Source: JAUIKM01 sp964445695 (GTDB lineage: Bacteria; Bacteroidota; Ignavibacteria; Kapaibacteriales; UBA7675). Taken from it: DNA of 64,000 bases. This document shows positions 27,518-36,969 of the stretch, one piece after another. Within the stretch, counting starts at the first letter, position 1; each line of letters opens with the position of its first letter. The stretch spans positions 1 to 64,000 of the forward strand of contig CAYULF010000030.1 in NCBI GenBank assembly GCA_964445695.1. The letters run 5' to 3'. The translations under genes and the position numbers were made by a program. The notes beneath the pieces are model-generated. The model made no database searches, was not told the DNA's origin, and worked only from the letters and a program-made list of their open reading frames with translations.

Positions 27518-27862
27518 TCATTCGCTCAAACCTTCGTGGCGCATCAATTCCAGGCCGTATTGGCGGATCGTATCGATGATGGGAACGGCCATGCGACCGT
27601 GATCCGTCAGACTGTACTCTACCTTGGGCGGAACTACCGGATAGACTTTGCGGGAGATAAATCCGAACTTTTCCAATTCGCGAAGCTGCGTCGTCAACAT
27701 TTTGTCGGTGATTTTCGGCATGGAGCGCTTCAGTTCGCTGAAACGCATTACACGATCTTTCAGTCGCCACAGAATCGGCATTTTCCAGGTACCGCCGATT
27801 CGGCTCATGGCAAACTCAACCGGATTGTAAAACAACCTGTCGCCTTCCATGAATTCAGGCAT
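27518..27862 (-). CDS. HxlR-family transcriptional regulator
   Basis: A 114-residue winged-helix regulator. The family core is clear: AMSRIGGTWKMPILWRL, then RFSELKRSMPKITDKMLTTQ and LREFEKFGF-like helix, then the wing KVEYSLTDHG. Members such as YodB and HypR sense oxidants or electrophiles through a Cys just before this core (typically C-P-V-E); here that position reads YNPVEFA, so the classic redox Cys is absent and a different signal is likely. The start is supported by GGGGAG before the ATG. It is 270 bases upstream of the giant surface protein on the same strand and could control it. CGGTA/TACCG half-sites at about 27890-27917 upstream of the gene may be its operator. Confidence 0.88.
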   Translation of the reverse strand: MPEFMEGDRLFYNPVEFAMSRIGGTWKMPILWRLKDRVMRFSELKRSMPKITDKMLTTQLRELEKFGFISRKVYPVVPPKVEYSLTDHGRMAVPIIDTIRQYGLELMRHEGLSE

Positions 27863-28941
27863 AAACTCCCCCCACTTCCGTTAAACTGCCGGTACACTTT
27901 CCGTTATTACCGTACCGTCACTCCATCGCACTACACTCGCTGAATGTACCTACGGCAAAATAGTCAGGTGCGTGAATAATCCCAGCACAGTAAAAAATCA
28001 ACGCGTTCCGCTCGGCGGACAAAACGCCGCCACAAATGCGAAATCCGCCGATAATATGCCCGGCAACATCGAACTGTCCGGGCCGGACTGCACAGACGTC
28101 GAGTTTCACGCAAACCTGATCGAGTGAGATACGGCAACATCAAAACATTGAGATTGCGGTGTGTATTTTGCCGGAGTGTGCAATGATCGAAATTTTCGGC
28201 CAATACTATAACAAACTAAATAAAAATACTTGACATTTGATATTGCGGAGTGTATACTTACGCGTCGTCTCAATCACATGCTTGCGTTAAATTTCTGTAC
28301 GCCCGATTAAACAACACTAATTTTTACGCTCTTGACCTGGAGTTGCTCTACCATCAGTTTAATGTGTTCACTAACCGGATTGCGCTACGGCTCTGGCTCC
28401 AACCAGACTACCACCCCCGGCAGCGACTACCAGTACCATTAATTTGGGATGCAGTCGTGCGCACATTCGGAACACTCTCCTGATACGCTGTTGAAAGAAC
28501 AGCGGCATTCAGCTGTGCGCGGTGAATCTACACGCAGCATGTTGAATGATACTGACGGCTATGCGGCGCACCACTGCTAAATATCCTGTGCACCAAAGCC
28601 GCATCATACCTGACGTTGATCGTGCAAGCGGCCTGCAACCGTTCATTGCTCGTTCACCGTTGCGGCGAGCAGCGTTCGTCAGGCAATGATCGAGTGCCGC
28701 ATTTGTTGCGCCTGGCGCTCGAACCGACAAAACCTGTTACCGTTGATTTACCGCTACAGGGCCGGTCTGACAACACACTCTGCCGGAAAGTCCGGCCTGT
28801 ACCAACATCTGGTTTAACAGTTGTTTAATCTTCATCCTGCTCAGCGTCATCAGCTGATCTAATCACTCAACTGACGCACCGTGAATTCCACTGTGTTGCA
28901 GTCAGTTCTGTTTTTCACAAAAGCACATGGAGGCTTTGAAA
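27863..28941. other. Divergent gene-free interval between the HxlR gene and a secreted-protein gene
   Basis: About 1.08 kb. It contains the HxlR promoter region at the left, a strong sigma70-like element at 28230-28258 pointing right, and then a leader of roughly 670 bases before the next gene, with no supportable ORF. Confidence 0.65.
28230..28258 (+). promoter_or_regulatory. Sigma70-like promoter, twin of the one at 36970
   Basis: TTGACA and TATACT are separated by 17 bases and preceded by an AT-rich UP-like stretch. Twenty-four of 30 bases are shared with the minus-strand element at 36970-36998, including TTGACATTTGAT and AGTGTA. Each would drive a secreted-protein gene after a leader of about 650-690 bases. 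Classical Bacteroidetes promoters look different, so its use in this organism needs proof. Confidence 0.6.
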
Positions 28942-31900
28942 ATGAAGACTTCACTTTTACATTATTTCATCTTTAAACAAACTTCGACACGCACGGCTAC
29001 GCCCCTGGCGTTTACTTTGGCGTGTATTTTCTTGTTTGCCCCAGCGCCTCAAGCGTCGGGCCAGGCAGAATGGGCGGGGTTCGATGCACTTCCGTACAAC
29101 AATGCTACTATTGAGGTCGATCCTGAAACAGGAGATCTTGTAGCGACGGGCGGTATTGGCGGCGAGTTCGGCGTAGAGTTTACCGTCCCGCAATCAACCG
29201 GTTTTGAGGTTAACATCAATCCCGAAGGTGATTTGCGACTCGGCGAAGTCATGCGCGCCTGCGCTACCGGCGACGTCGCCGGAGAAAATGTCGACATCGC
29301 CGTCATGCAACTGGAAGGCTTGAACGATGCCGGCGGAGAGGCTGAATACACGGTAGCCTGGGCCGAGCAAATGGCGGTGCAGGAAGTCTGGCTCGTCCTT
29401 TACGACAACAACTGCAAACCCATCGGCCAGCAAAAGATAGACGTCGATGTAGCCTTGCTCCTGCAGGGCATCAATGCGCCCTGCCTGAACAGATTCCGCT
29501 GCGACCCCAAGCCGGGGTTTCCGGGTGTGTTGGGATTCTGGAATTGCATAGAAAGCAAAAGCCCGCTGCAGATTACGATCAACGAAATCACGTATACCGG
29601 CGTATACAAGTTTTGTCTTTTTGCCTGCCCCAAGATTCCGCCGACCTGCTTAAACTCCGCCAAATTCACGATCGAAAATCGCAGTAGTTTAAGACTGACG
29701 GACGCGGCAGTTCAGTTCGCCGAGGCCAGCCCTTTTGCCAATAACATCGGCGATACAAGACTTATTCCACAGAAACCCAATATCATCGTCGGCCTGCCGG
29801 AAGGCGGCGAAGTCGGCGGCGCCTGCCTGCTGTTCGATGCCGCGGCCGCCGCAGGGATGGAGTTTGGCCCCATGGAGACAGGCACACCCGGGGCTACTGC
29901 GACATTCGTGGGCCGTGGAAGTGTGGCCGATAATCCCGAAGGCGAAATCGGCTCGGTGACTTCAACTGACAACGGCGACGGCACGTTCGATGTGGATGCC
30001 AACTTTGATGGAATCGGCGCAGAAAGTTTCTGCGTCGTTGTGTGGCTTGGCGACGATCGCGTTTTAGTCGCCGATGGTCTTGTGGATCAGATCGGCACGA
30101 TTGGTTCCGGTTGTAAAAGTGTCGAAATCCAACTGCCCGGCAACGACAATCCCTGCATTGAAATGGTGCTGGCCGCAGCCGCAACAGTTGACATTCCTGG
30201 CTTCGGCGCTGTAACCGGCGACCGCATTGTTATCAAATCCAAGGCTCCGGCCGTGACAGTACAGGATGTTCGCGAGGCGGATATCATCGCCGCCGATGGT
30301 TGGAGCGACCTGACCATCACCGGCGCGCCAAACACGCCCGCACGCGACTTCGCAAGTGGTTTCCCGCTCGTTCCACTCGGCGGTGCGGAGATATCAGAGA
30401 ACGAAGCGGGTGCGACGGTAGTTGGCGTTCCTCCAACGGCCACGCCAACGCCAACTTTCGGCGTCTGTTTTGAAGTCGAACGCGCCACCGGTTTTGAAGC
30501 GCGCGTCGAGCCCATGAATATGCCTGCCGGCGGGCGCATGGACTGTATCGCACGCGGATCGCTGCGCAACAATCCCAACCAGGTTGTGGTTCAAGGAACT
30601 TTGATAAATGCCGACGGCGCAACCGGGACGGCTCGCGCCGACTGGAATCCTGATATGGCGGTTGAAAGTCAGCAATACGTATTCTTGAACGATCAGGGGG
30701 AAATCCTCAGTGAAGGCACAATGTCTGCGTTTGACGATCTTCAGTTGAACATCCCGGAAGGACTTGTCATCTGTCGTAAACGCGTCCGATGTGACGACCG
30801 CTTAAAGGACGGATTTGAATGGCTCTGTTTCACCTTTTACATGCCGATCATAATAGTGGACCCGAATTCAGGTATTGAAATCGGGGAAATCACTGAAATC
30901 TGGTTGATCGCAGAAATCAGTGGCCCGGACCCCGAACTCGACTTCCTCAGCGAATATGACATTGTGGTCATGGACGTAGACGATGGTTTTGTGTTAAACA
31001 ACGCCCAGGTGCAGTACGCGGAACAGGGCGTCTTTGTCGACAATCTGGGCGACGCGCGTTTAACCGCCGATGCACCTGCTGTTACAATCAGCAACTTCGG
31101 CGACAATGACGGTTTTCAGGACGGCGGCTGTTTTGTCATTGACGATCCATCCACCCAGGCGGAACCGCCTACGGATGCAACGCTGGAATTCGACGACATG
31201 ACGGTTGAACCTGAAGAAGGCGGAACCATGTATTTCCGTGCCGTCGGCTGCGTGGAGGGCAGTGAGGAAGACGTTGAAATCGGGTATATCTGCACCGAGC
31301 GTCTCAATGAAGGCAAATACCTGATGACCGCCAACTTCCTGAACATCGGTTCCACGGCATTTAACGTGTTCCTCTACAAGGAAGGCGTCCAGGTTGCGAT
31401 GGACACCTGTTTAACAGATTCGGTCGGCTGCCTCTGGACAGGTTGCAAATCCGCTGCCGTAACCGTTGCGGAAATTAACGGTACTTGCCTCGTCATCACG
31501 CTTCCCGGCTGCTTCGAGTTCGAACTGCCCGACGGCACAATCTGGGAAGTCGATAGAATCGTGATTAAACCCAAAGACCCCAATCAGACGGTAATTTCCA
31601 TCAAGGAAGTTGACATCTTTGCCAATCGCGACTGGCCGCCAATGACGATTCGCGACGTCAGCACGGCCGGACTCATTGTCGGTGTGAATGATGCCCAGCG
31701 CATTCAGCGCAGTTCTGTCTTCAACCTGCACCCGGTCTACCCCAACCCGGTCAACCAGGTTGCAACCATCGATGTTAACATATTGAAACCGGCCCTGCTC
31801 GACGTTTCAATTTACGACATCGCCGGCAACAGGATCGCGACGCTGGACCGCAAAGCTCTGAACCCGGGCGAGTATTCGTTTAACTGGGACACAAACACAA

Positions 31901-32010
31901 AGCTCGGCGAATCCGTCGGCAACGGCACGTACATCGTACGTGTACAGGCTCTGCCCTTCGGCAGCGGCAACGCCGTCAGCCAATCCGCAAAAATGACGGT
32001 TATGCGTTAA
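28942..32010 (+). CDS. Secreted protein with internal duplication and T9SS sorting domain
   Basis: A 1,022-residue exported protein. The start at 28942 (MKTSLLHYF) is fixed by GGAGG eight bases upstream; a Met five codons earlier lies inside that ribosome site. The long signal peptide has its hydrophobic core at LAFTLACIFLFAPA and cleavage near QASGQ. The mature chain contains two related halves of about 430 residues: each has a GFE-type opening (STGFEVNINPEGD and ATGFEARVEPMNM), a Cys-rich middle with CDPKPGF or CDDRLKDGF, and a DRIVIKSK/DRIVIKPK strand near the end. The last 90 residues (LHPVYPNPVNQVATIDV to AKMTVMR) are a type IX sorting domain. I do not recognise the repeated domain. A structural or adhesive surface role is a guess. 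Confidence 0.8.
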   Translation: MKTSLLHYFIFKQTSTRTATPLAFTLACIFLFAPAPQASGQAEWAGFDALPYNNATIEVDPETGDLVATGGIGGEFGVEFTVPQSTGFEVNINPEGDLRLGEVMRACATGDVAGENVDIAVMQLEGLNDAGGEAEYTVAWAEQMAVQEVWLVLYDNNCKPIGQQKIDVDVALLLQGINAPCLNRFRCDPKPGFPGVLGFWNCIESKSPLQITINEITYTGVYKFCLFACPKIPPTCLNSAKFTIENRSSLRLTDAAVQFAEASPFANNIGDTRLIPQKPNIIVGLPEGGEVGGACLLFDAAAAAGMEFGPMETGTPGATATFVGRGSVADNPEGEIGSVTSTDNGDGTFDVDANFDGIGAESFCVVVWLGDDRVLVADGLVDQIGTIGSGCKSVEIQLPGNDNPCIEMVLAAAATVDIPGFGAVTGDRIVIKSKAPAVTVQDVREADIIAADGWSDLTITGAPNTPARDFASGFPLVPLGGAEISENEAGATVVGVPPTATPTPTFGVCFEVERATGFEARVEPMNMPAGGRMDCIARGSLRNNPNQVVVQGTLINADGATGTARADWNPDMAVESQQYVFLNDQGEILSEGTMSAFDDLQLNIPEGLVICRKRVRCDDRLKDGFEWLCFTFYMPIIIVDPNSGIEIGEITEIWLIAEISGPDPELDFLSEYDIVVMDVDDGFVLNNAQVQYAEQGVFVDNLGDARLTADAPAVTISNFGDNDGFQDGGCFVIDDPSTQAEPPTDATLEFDDMTVEPEEGGTMYFRAVGCVEGSEEDVEIGYICTERLNEGKYLMTANFLNIGSTAFNVFLYKEGVQVAMDTCLTDSVGCLWTGCKSAAVTVAEINGTCLVITLPGCFEFELPDGTIWEVDRIVIKPKDPNQTVISIKEVDIFANRDWPPMTIRDVSTAGLIVGVNDAQRIQRSSVFNLHPVYPNPVNQVATIDVNILKPALLDVSIYDIAGNRIATLDRKALNPGEYSFNWDTNTKLGESVGNGTYIVRVQALPFGSGNAVSQSAKMTVMR

Positions 32011-32148
32011 GCAACACGACGCCCTTACTCGTAATCAGGTGAAGCGTTGGTAGTGCCGAACCTGATCCTCGAGACGACGAACGTGGGGTTCGCGCAAGCG
32101 GGCCCTGCGTTTTTGTGCTTAAATATTAAACACAGACCTGACATTCCA

Positions 32149-32193
32149 GAGCGCTTCGCCGCACCTGCGGCTTGCTTTTTTCTTTTGTTAATC
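32149..32193 (+). repeat. HR1 hairpin repeat, copy 6
   Basis: GAGCGCTTCGCC overlaps the stem GCCGCA-CC-TGCGGC, followed by TTGCTTTTTTC and TTTTGTTAATC. This copy has the clearest terminator-like form: a stem and then a T-run. Confidence 0.75.
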
Positions 32194-32227
32194 ACCGGGA
32201 TTACAGTCGGTGCGTTTTAATCCCGTT

Positions 32228-32287
32228 GACAAACAAAATAGTCAAAGAGCCTGAGGCCGGCGCAAAGCGACGCGCCTCAAAGCGATC
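32228..32287 (-). repeat. HR1 hairpin repeat, copy 7
   Basis: On the minus strand it begins GATCGCTTTGAGGC, the arms GAGGC and GCCTC pair, then GGCTCTTTGAC and a T-rich tail ending TTTGTTTGTC. Together with copy 6 it forms a head-on pair 34 bases apart. Confidence 0.65.
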
Positions 32288-32746
32288 AGCGGCGGTCCGG
32301 AGCGTACAATCAAACGACCATGCATTTCGCTCAGGTTCCGGCAGTGTGTCGCAAACCCGTCAATGTCTATCGTTCAGATGAAAAACCAGTACGTTCGGAG
32401 TTAGAAACGCACATTCGCCGGGAAAAAGACAAACATGCGGCAGCGCTGTGGCGATGTTTTGGCTTGGTCGCCCAAACGGGCGGTAAACGTTGGTCAACGG
32501 GCGGTTTTGTCGGTTAAACGGAAGTGCTGTTAAAAAAGGGCGTACTCCACCGTGATCAGGACCCACCCCGACACCACCTCCTCCAAAGGACGATACCCAC
32601 CAATATAACTTCCCTTACCCGCGCTCCGCGGGCTCGTTCAGCATACCATCAAACCATGGGGGCTCAAGCCGCGCAGACAACCGGTCCGTCCGCGCTCCCA
32701 CAAGCTTAGTCATAAATCACCTCCACAACTCAGCTAAAAAACCAAG

Positions 32747-32775
32747 CGTAGCCAAAAACATGGGTAAACGCGCCG
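32747..32775. repeat. Dispersed 29-base repeat, copy 2
   Basis: Matches 964-992 at 27 of 29 positions, with a similar GGCCA a few bases further. Like copy 1 it sits just beyond the end of a minus-strand gene. Confidence 0.7.
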
Positions 32776-32810
32776 GATTGGCCACTGAACGAATGCCTGC
32801 ACAGAAAACG

Positions 32811-32843
32811 ACAAAGCCGGAGCGCCATCGACGCCCCGGCTCT
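32811..32843 (-). terminator. Terminator-like hairpin after the first tandem paralogue
   Basis: On the minus strand AGCCGGGGCG pairs with CGCTCCGGCT (one G-T pair) around a seven-base loop, followed by a short TTTGT. The T-run is weak. Confidence 0.6.
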
Positions 32844-32885
32844 GCACATACACAAAACAGCCAATAACACCGCACAGAGTTCAGA

Positions 32886-34397
32886 TCAAGGTCCGCAAAT
32901 GTCGATCTGCTGACCGATCTCCGTCGTCTGGATCGTGATCGAACTGTTGAATATCGGGGTCACCGACGTCACCTGGATGGACGTGGGGGTGACCGGATCA
33001 GCCATACTGTGATCAAGCGGAGTAATCGCGATCGGGCAGGGATTGCCTCCGTTCTGCCCCGTCTGACCGCCGGGTTGCATGTTAAACAAATACTGATCCC
33101 CGGCCTGGGCGGCATCCGTACGGCCCGCCACATAATACGGCAGGAGCAGGTTGTAGTTAAAACCGATGGACCGCGCCGTGCTGTAGGTCAGTTGATCGCC
33201 GTACATATTTTGAAAGACAATCGGTGTACCGGCCGACGAAATCATCATGCCCAGCGCTTCGCCGTAAGCCGCGCCGCCATGGTTGGTCTGTCCCACCAGG
33301 ATCAGATCGCCGCTGATGATCGTTCCCGTGTTTGAACGCTGTGCAACGTCGTAGGCCGTTTCGGCCGACGGCACCGGGTTCTGCAACACGTCGTAGCGGT
33401 TGGCCCACTGTTTAACAAGCAGGTCATCCATCGCCAATACACAAATGTCATTGGCATAAAACGTACCGCTGTAGGTTTCTCCAACGAGATTGACCCTGTC
33501 AGTCAACGGACCGCCGCAGGGACCGAAGGACGTCGTTTCCAGGTTAAACGCCCGGTCGTTTTCCACGCCGCCGAAAGATGCAGCATTGTGAAAAATCGGT
33601 GCACCGTTCTGCGGATCGACCCGCACAACCCACATGTCGTAGTTGCTTGTACCGTTGAAGCTGTTGCTGGTTCCGACGGCATACACAAAGTCCGGGTTGG
33701 TAAAGTTGAACGCCCCCGGTCGCACTGCGTAAAACTCGTCCGCTCTGTCGCTTCCCGAAGGACCGGAATAAATGTAGAGCCAGTCCATTGCCAGCGTCAC
33801 CTCGTCGACCTTCAACAGGAAACCGTTCTTGGTTCCGTTGCCGAAACTTTCCGTCGTACCGGCAATTAACAGATCGTTGCCATAAGTGGCATTGTCCGGC
33901 AACTGGATGATCGATGTACCACCGTCATCCTGAAAACCGCCAAATACACGCGCCACCGTCGGAGCTCCGCCATAGGGCGCTCTCGCAACCACAATGTCAA
34001 AACTACCGTTGTCGGGATTGCGGATACCCGTGGTCCAGGCAATCCCGGAGCCGTCGTTTAACTCGAGCATCGAGGCATCGACATCCCACGCCTCGACGTC
34101 GTGCATTATTCCGCGCCAGACGGATCCAAGCGGGTCGGTATAAGTAATGAGGACGTTGGGCGGATTGGAGTTAAACGCGGATGCCGCATTGGACGCGTGT
34201 GTTCCGCCGATTGTGAACGACCACCCCAACAGGCTGCCATACTGCCCGCCGATGACCTTGTGTGCATTGTCCGGCTCATTGTCGCCACCAAACTGAACTT
34301 CCCATTGCCCAAGTGCGGTCTGCGGCGTGTACAGCAGTGCCGCCAGCAGAATCGCCGCACAGATAAAGCGCGGTATGTGTAAAATGCGCAAATACAT
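32886..34397 (-). CDS. Secreted protein, tandem paralogue lacking a sorting domain
   Basis: A 503-residue exported protein with signal peptide MYLRILHIPRFICAAILLAA and cleavage near TALGQ. It opens WEVQFGGDNEPDNAHKV and carries repeated blades with FGGFQDDGGTSIIQL and DNATYGNDLLIAGTTE, parallel to WESGVGGPNLETAYKV and FGSFGRDGGTSITLL in its neighbour, so the two are tandem duplicates. The repeat pattern suggests a beta-propeller of the SBBP/kelch-like kind. Unlike its neighbour it stops at QQIDICGP with no type IX tail, so it may be periplasmic or have lost the tail. GGGAG eight bases before the ATG at 34397 fixes the start. It lies 51 bases after its paralogue, presumably in one transcript. 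Confidence 0.75.
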   Translation of the reverse strand: MYLRILHIPRFICAAILLAALLYTPQTALGQWEVQFGGDNEPDNAHKVIGGQYGSLLGWSFTIGGTHASNAASAFNSNPPNVLITYTDPLGSVWRGIMHDVEAWDVDASMLELNDGSGIAWTTGIRNPDNGSFDIVVARAPYGGAPTVARVFGGFQDDGGTSIIQLPDNATYGNDLLIAGTTESFGNGTKNGFLLKVDEVTLAMDWLYIYSGPSGSDRADEFYAVRPGAFNFTNPDFVYAVGTSNSFNGTSNYDMWVVRVDPQNGAPIFHNAASFGGVENDRAFNLETTSFGPCGGPLTDRVNLVGETYSGTFYANDICVLAMDDLLVKQWANRYDVLQNPVPSAETAYDVAQRSNTGTIISGDLILVGQTNHGGAAYGEALGMMISSAGTPIVFQNMYGDQLTYSTARSIGFNYNLLLPYYVAGRTDAAQAGDQYLFNMQPGGQTGQNGGNPCPIAITPLDHSMADPVTPTSIQVTSVTPIFNSSITIQTTEIGQQIDICGP

Positions 34398-34448
34398 ACA
34401 TCTATCTCCCGAGAATATCATTCTGAAATTGTGTTGAAGTTTAACGGC

Positions 34449-36314
34449 TTAGTCGTGAACAATAATGGTTTCGCTTTGCACGTCGGCGCCGGTCCTGATG
34501 CTGATGGTGTACGCGCCGCTGCTCCATCCCTGAGTGGAGATCGTATGGTTGCGCACGCCGCCGACAACGCTGCCGTCAATTTCCATCAGCGTGCGGCCCA
34601 GCGCGTCCGCCACAGTGATAACGGCGTCGCCGGGAATGCGTTTAATTAAACGCAGGCTGATGTCCTCGCCCGAGCCGACCGGATTTGGCGCCAGGAAGAA
34701 GGAGTTTGTACGCGCCGACTCCGCCGTGGTGCTGCGCACCAGGTCTTCGTCCATTTCAACATCCGTCGGCAGCGGCGGCGCTGGATTCGGCGGCCCCTGG
34801 CAGAACTGTTCAACATCGCTCTGCATGTCGATGGAAAAACTCGGCGCTACCGGCGCGGATATCGAATAAGTTGAGGGTGAAATTGCACTTACCGTTCCGA
34901 AGTCGTCGTTACCGGGGTTAACGGGATCCGCGCAGGATTGGCTCGTGTTAATGTCAAGCCCCGTCTGCAAAGTCGGCGTGGCATATGCAATCCACTGGTC
35001 GCCGCCGCCGGGTCCGTTGGAATAGGTCGTCCCGCCGAAGTAGTAGCCCACTCCGGGCGTCACGTCCAGCGATCGCGCCGTCTCGTATTCGTCGCTCCCA
35101 TACACGTTCGCGATCACGACTGCCGAGGCATTGTCAATCTCCATGGCAAATGCGTTGCCGTTCGGTTCGGAGAAATTGTTGGTTTGTCCGACAACCACCA
35201 CGCCCCCGTCATTTGCCAGGTTCGGCTCGACGGCATATGCCACGTCCCAACTCGGATCCGTTGCATTTGGAATGTTGTACACCCGGTGGAATGTGCCCGC
35301 AGCGCCGAGAGAGCCGTTAAATCTCGTCCGGATTACCGTTGCGTCGCTCTGCGTCAGCGGAAACAGTTGTGTCTGATACGACTCGCCCACCAGCGTTACA
35401 AATGATTCCGGAATGTTCGGATTGTGGGTCTGCGTCAGGCTGTATCCGCGGTCGGTGCTGTTGTTGGCGCCGTCGTAGACAGTCGAGGTGTTGATGATCG
35501 CAAAGTTGGTCAGGCTGATGTTAAGCAACCAGATGTCGTCGTTAAAGTCGAGTATGTTGGCGCCGTTAGTTGCGCCGACAACATACACGTAGTCGCTGGA
35601 GCCGTAGCCTTCTATATTGTCCTGACGCACACAGTAGAAGCGGTCGTTGGCGTTTAATCCAGGGGACGAGCAGTCATAACGCAAACCCGCCTGTACAATG
35701 CCATTGTTGTCGATGCGAATTAACACTCCGTCGTTGTCGCCGTTCGAATTTTCGTAGATACCGGCTACAACCAGATCACCCGCATATGTTCCGCTTTCCA
35801 GCAGCGTAATCGACGTGCCGCCGTCACGACCAAATGATCCAAAAAAGCGCGACCACAAAACCGTTCCCGTGTAGTCGATGCAAATGACGGCAATGTCGTA
35901 ACTGCCGGTATTTTCATTCCACACGCCGGTGGTAAACGCAAACTTGTTGTCCGAAGGAATTTCGACAATTGAATAATCTTCGTCCCAGGACTGCAGATCA
36001 AAGGCCCAGCCGATAACGCCGGTTCCCGACGGATCGGTGTAGGTCACGTACAGATTGGGCGGGTTGTTGTCAAACCTGAATCCGTAGCTGTCCGTTCCGC
36101 CGATTGCCAGCACACCGTCTTCAAAACCGGGCGTTTGTGTGCGTTCGACTTTGTAAGCCGTTTCAAGGTTCGGCCCGCCGACGCCCGACTCCCACGAGGG
36201 TTGAGCGTTTAACGGCCCTGTTAACAAAAACAACATCGCAATCAAAGTTGTAATCGCGCTGGGTACTGAAAAGTTTGGGGTAATTTTCCGCTTGTCGCGG
36301 ACAGTTCTTTGCAT
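34449..36314 (-). CDS. Secreted propeller-like protein with T9SS sorting domain
   Basis: A 621-residue exported protein, the longer of two tandem paralogues. The signal peptide has its hydrophobic core at AITTLIAMLFLLTG and cleavage near LNAQ. About residues 40-500 hold propeller-like repeats (SGTYAGDLVVAGIYENSNGD, GYGSSDYVYVVGATNGAN, DGGVVVVGQTNNFSEPNGN). A Pro-rich linker leads to a C-terminal type IX sorting domain (FFLAPNPVGSGEDISLRLI to ETIIVHD). The Met at 36314 follows GGGAGGAG at good spacing. A promoter-like element lies about 650 bases upstream (36970-36998). Ligand or enzymatic role unknown. Confidence 0.8.
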   Translation of the reverse strand: MQRTVRDKRKITPNFSVPSAITTLIAMLFLLTGPLNAQPSWESGVGGPNLETAYKVERTQTPGFEDGVLAIGGTDSYGFRFDNNPPNLYVTYTDPSGTGVIGWAFDLQSWDEDYSIVEIPSDNKFAFTTGVWNENTGSYDIAVICIDYTGTVLWSRFFGSFGRDGGTSITLLESGTYAGDLVVAGIYENSNGDNDGVLIRIDNNGIVQAGLRYDCSSPGLNANDRFYCVRQDNIEGYGSSDYVYVVGATNGANILDFNDDIWLLNISLTNFAIINTSTVYDGANNSTDRGYSLTQTHNPNIPESFVTLVGESYQTQLFPLTQSDATVIRTRFNGSLGAAGTFHRVYNIPNATDPSWDVAYAVEPNLANDGGVVVVGQTNNFSEPNGNAFAMEIDNASAVVIANVYGSDEYETARSLDVTPGVGYYFGGTTYSNGPGGGDQWIAYATPTLQTGLDINTSQSCADPVNPGNDDFGTVSAISPSTYSISAPVAPSFSIDMQSDVEQFCQGPPNPAPPLPTDVEMDEDLVRSTTAESARTNSFFLAPNPVGSGEDISLRLIKRIPGDAVITVADALGRTLMEIDGSVVGGVRNHTISTQGWSSGAYTISIRTGADVQSETIIVHD

Positions 36315-36748
36315 ACAAATCTCCTCCCGCCCGCCAATACACATTGGCCGGAGCGGATTCTGAGCGTTGAATGATCTAACTAATTATAGTGGATGCATGC
36401 CTGCATTCCGTTGGCGCAACCAGGTTTTTTTGGCAACGGACACACGCCGGCCGCTCACTCCGCTGCAGCGGATGGACCGGTATGAATTTCAGACACGTGG
36501 TTGTACTGTTTAAACAGGTGTTTAAACTGCCGAGGCGATCGATTCGAACGGGTCAATTCAGATTATGTCAGGCGGACATGCACGTGATAATTCGGCACAG
36601 GGCCGCCTGTTGGGTCCTTCCGGAAACAACTGCCCTGGTTGTTTAATTGTTGTGCTGGGGGCGCGGCTGTATGCATGGTACGATTCAAACACCGCTGCTG
36701 TGTGGCAGCAGATGTAGGGTACTCGCTTCCGGTAAAATAAGGTACTGC

Positions 36749-36766
36749 AACACCTTGCAAGGTGTT
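36749..36766. repeat. Perfect 18-base palindrome
   Basis: AACACCTTG is followed directly by its complement CAAGGTGTT, with no loop. A gapless dyad is more typical of a protein-binding site than of a terminator. It lies in the leader of the tandem paralogues, downstream of the promoter candidate. Confidence 0.7.
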
Positions 36767-36923
36767 CGTGTGTTTGGGACTACTGTAAAGAGATTGTCTT
36801 ATCAACCAACCACGTTAAACGTGCCACTTACGTGCAGAGGGGGCACGTCGGCATGAGGATGGCGGCGAATCAACAGACTGCGAGTCGCATGGCGGTATTG
36901 GCAAATTCACCTGCTGTGACCAT

Positions 36924-36949
36924 ATGCGACATGATCTATTAAGTCGCAT
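36924..36949. repeat. Inverted repeat next to the promoter candidate
   Basis: ATGCGAC and GTCGCAT are separated by 12 bases and lie about 20 bases downstream of the -10 box on the minus strand, a position suited to an operator. Confidence 0.55.
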
Positions 36950-36969
36950 GTCTGTTTAAACACGTGGTG

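Larger units (their letters stand above)
32011..32885. other. Gene-free interval with HR1 pair and dispersed repeat
   Basis: About 870 bases between converging genes. It holds two HR1 copies facing each other (32149-32193 plus and 32228-32287 minus), the second copy of the 29-base dispersed repeat and a terminator for the minus-strand gene. Short frames here overlap these repeats. Confidence 0.7.

Noticed and set aside
36536..36565. tRNA T-loop on the minus strand (GTTCGAATC)
   Set aside because: The flanking bases do not pair and no other arms are found.
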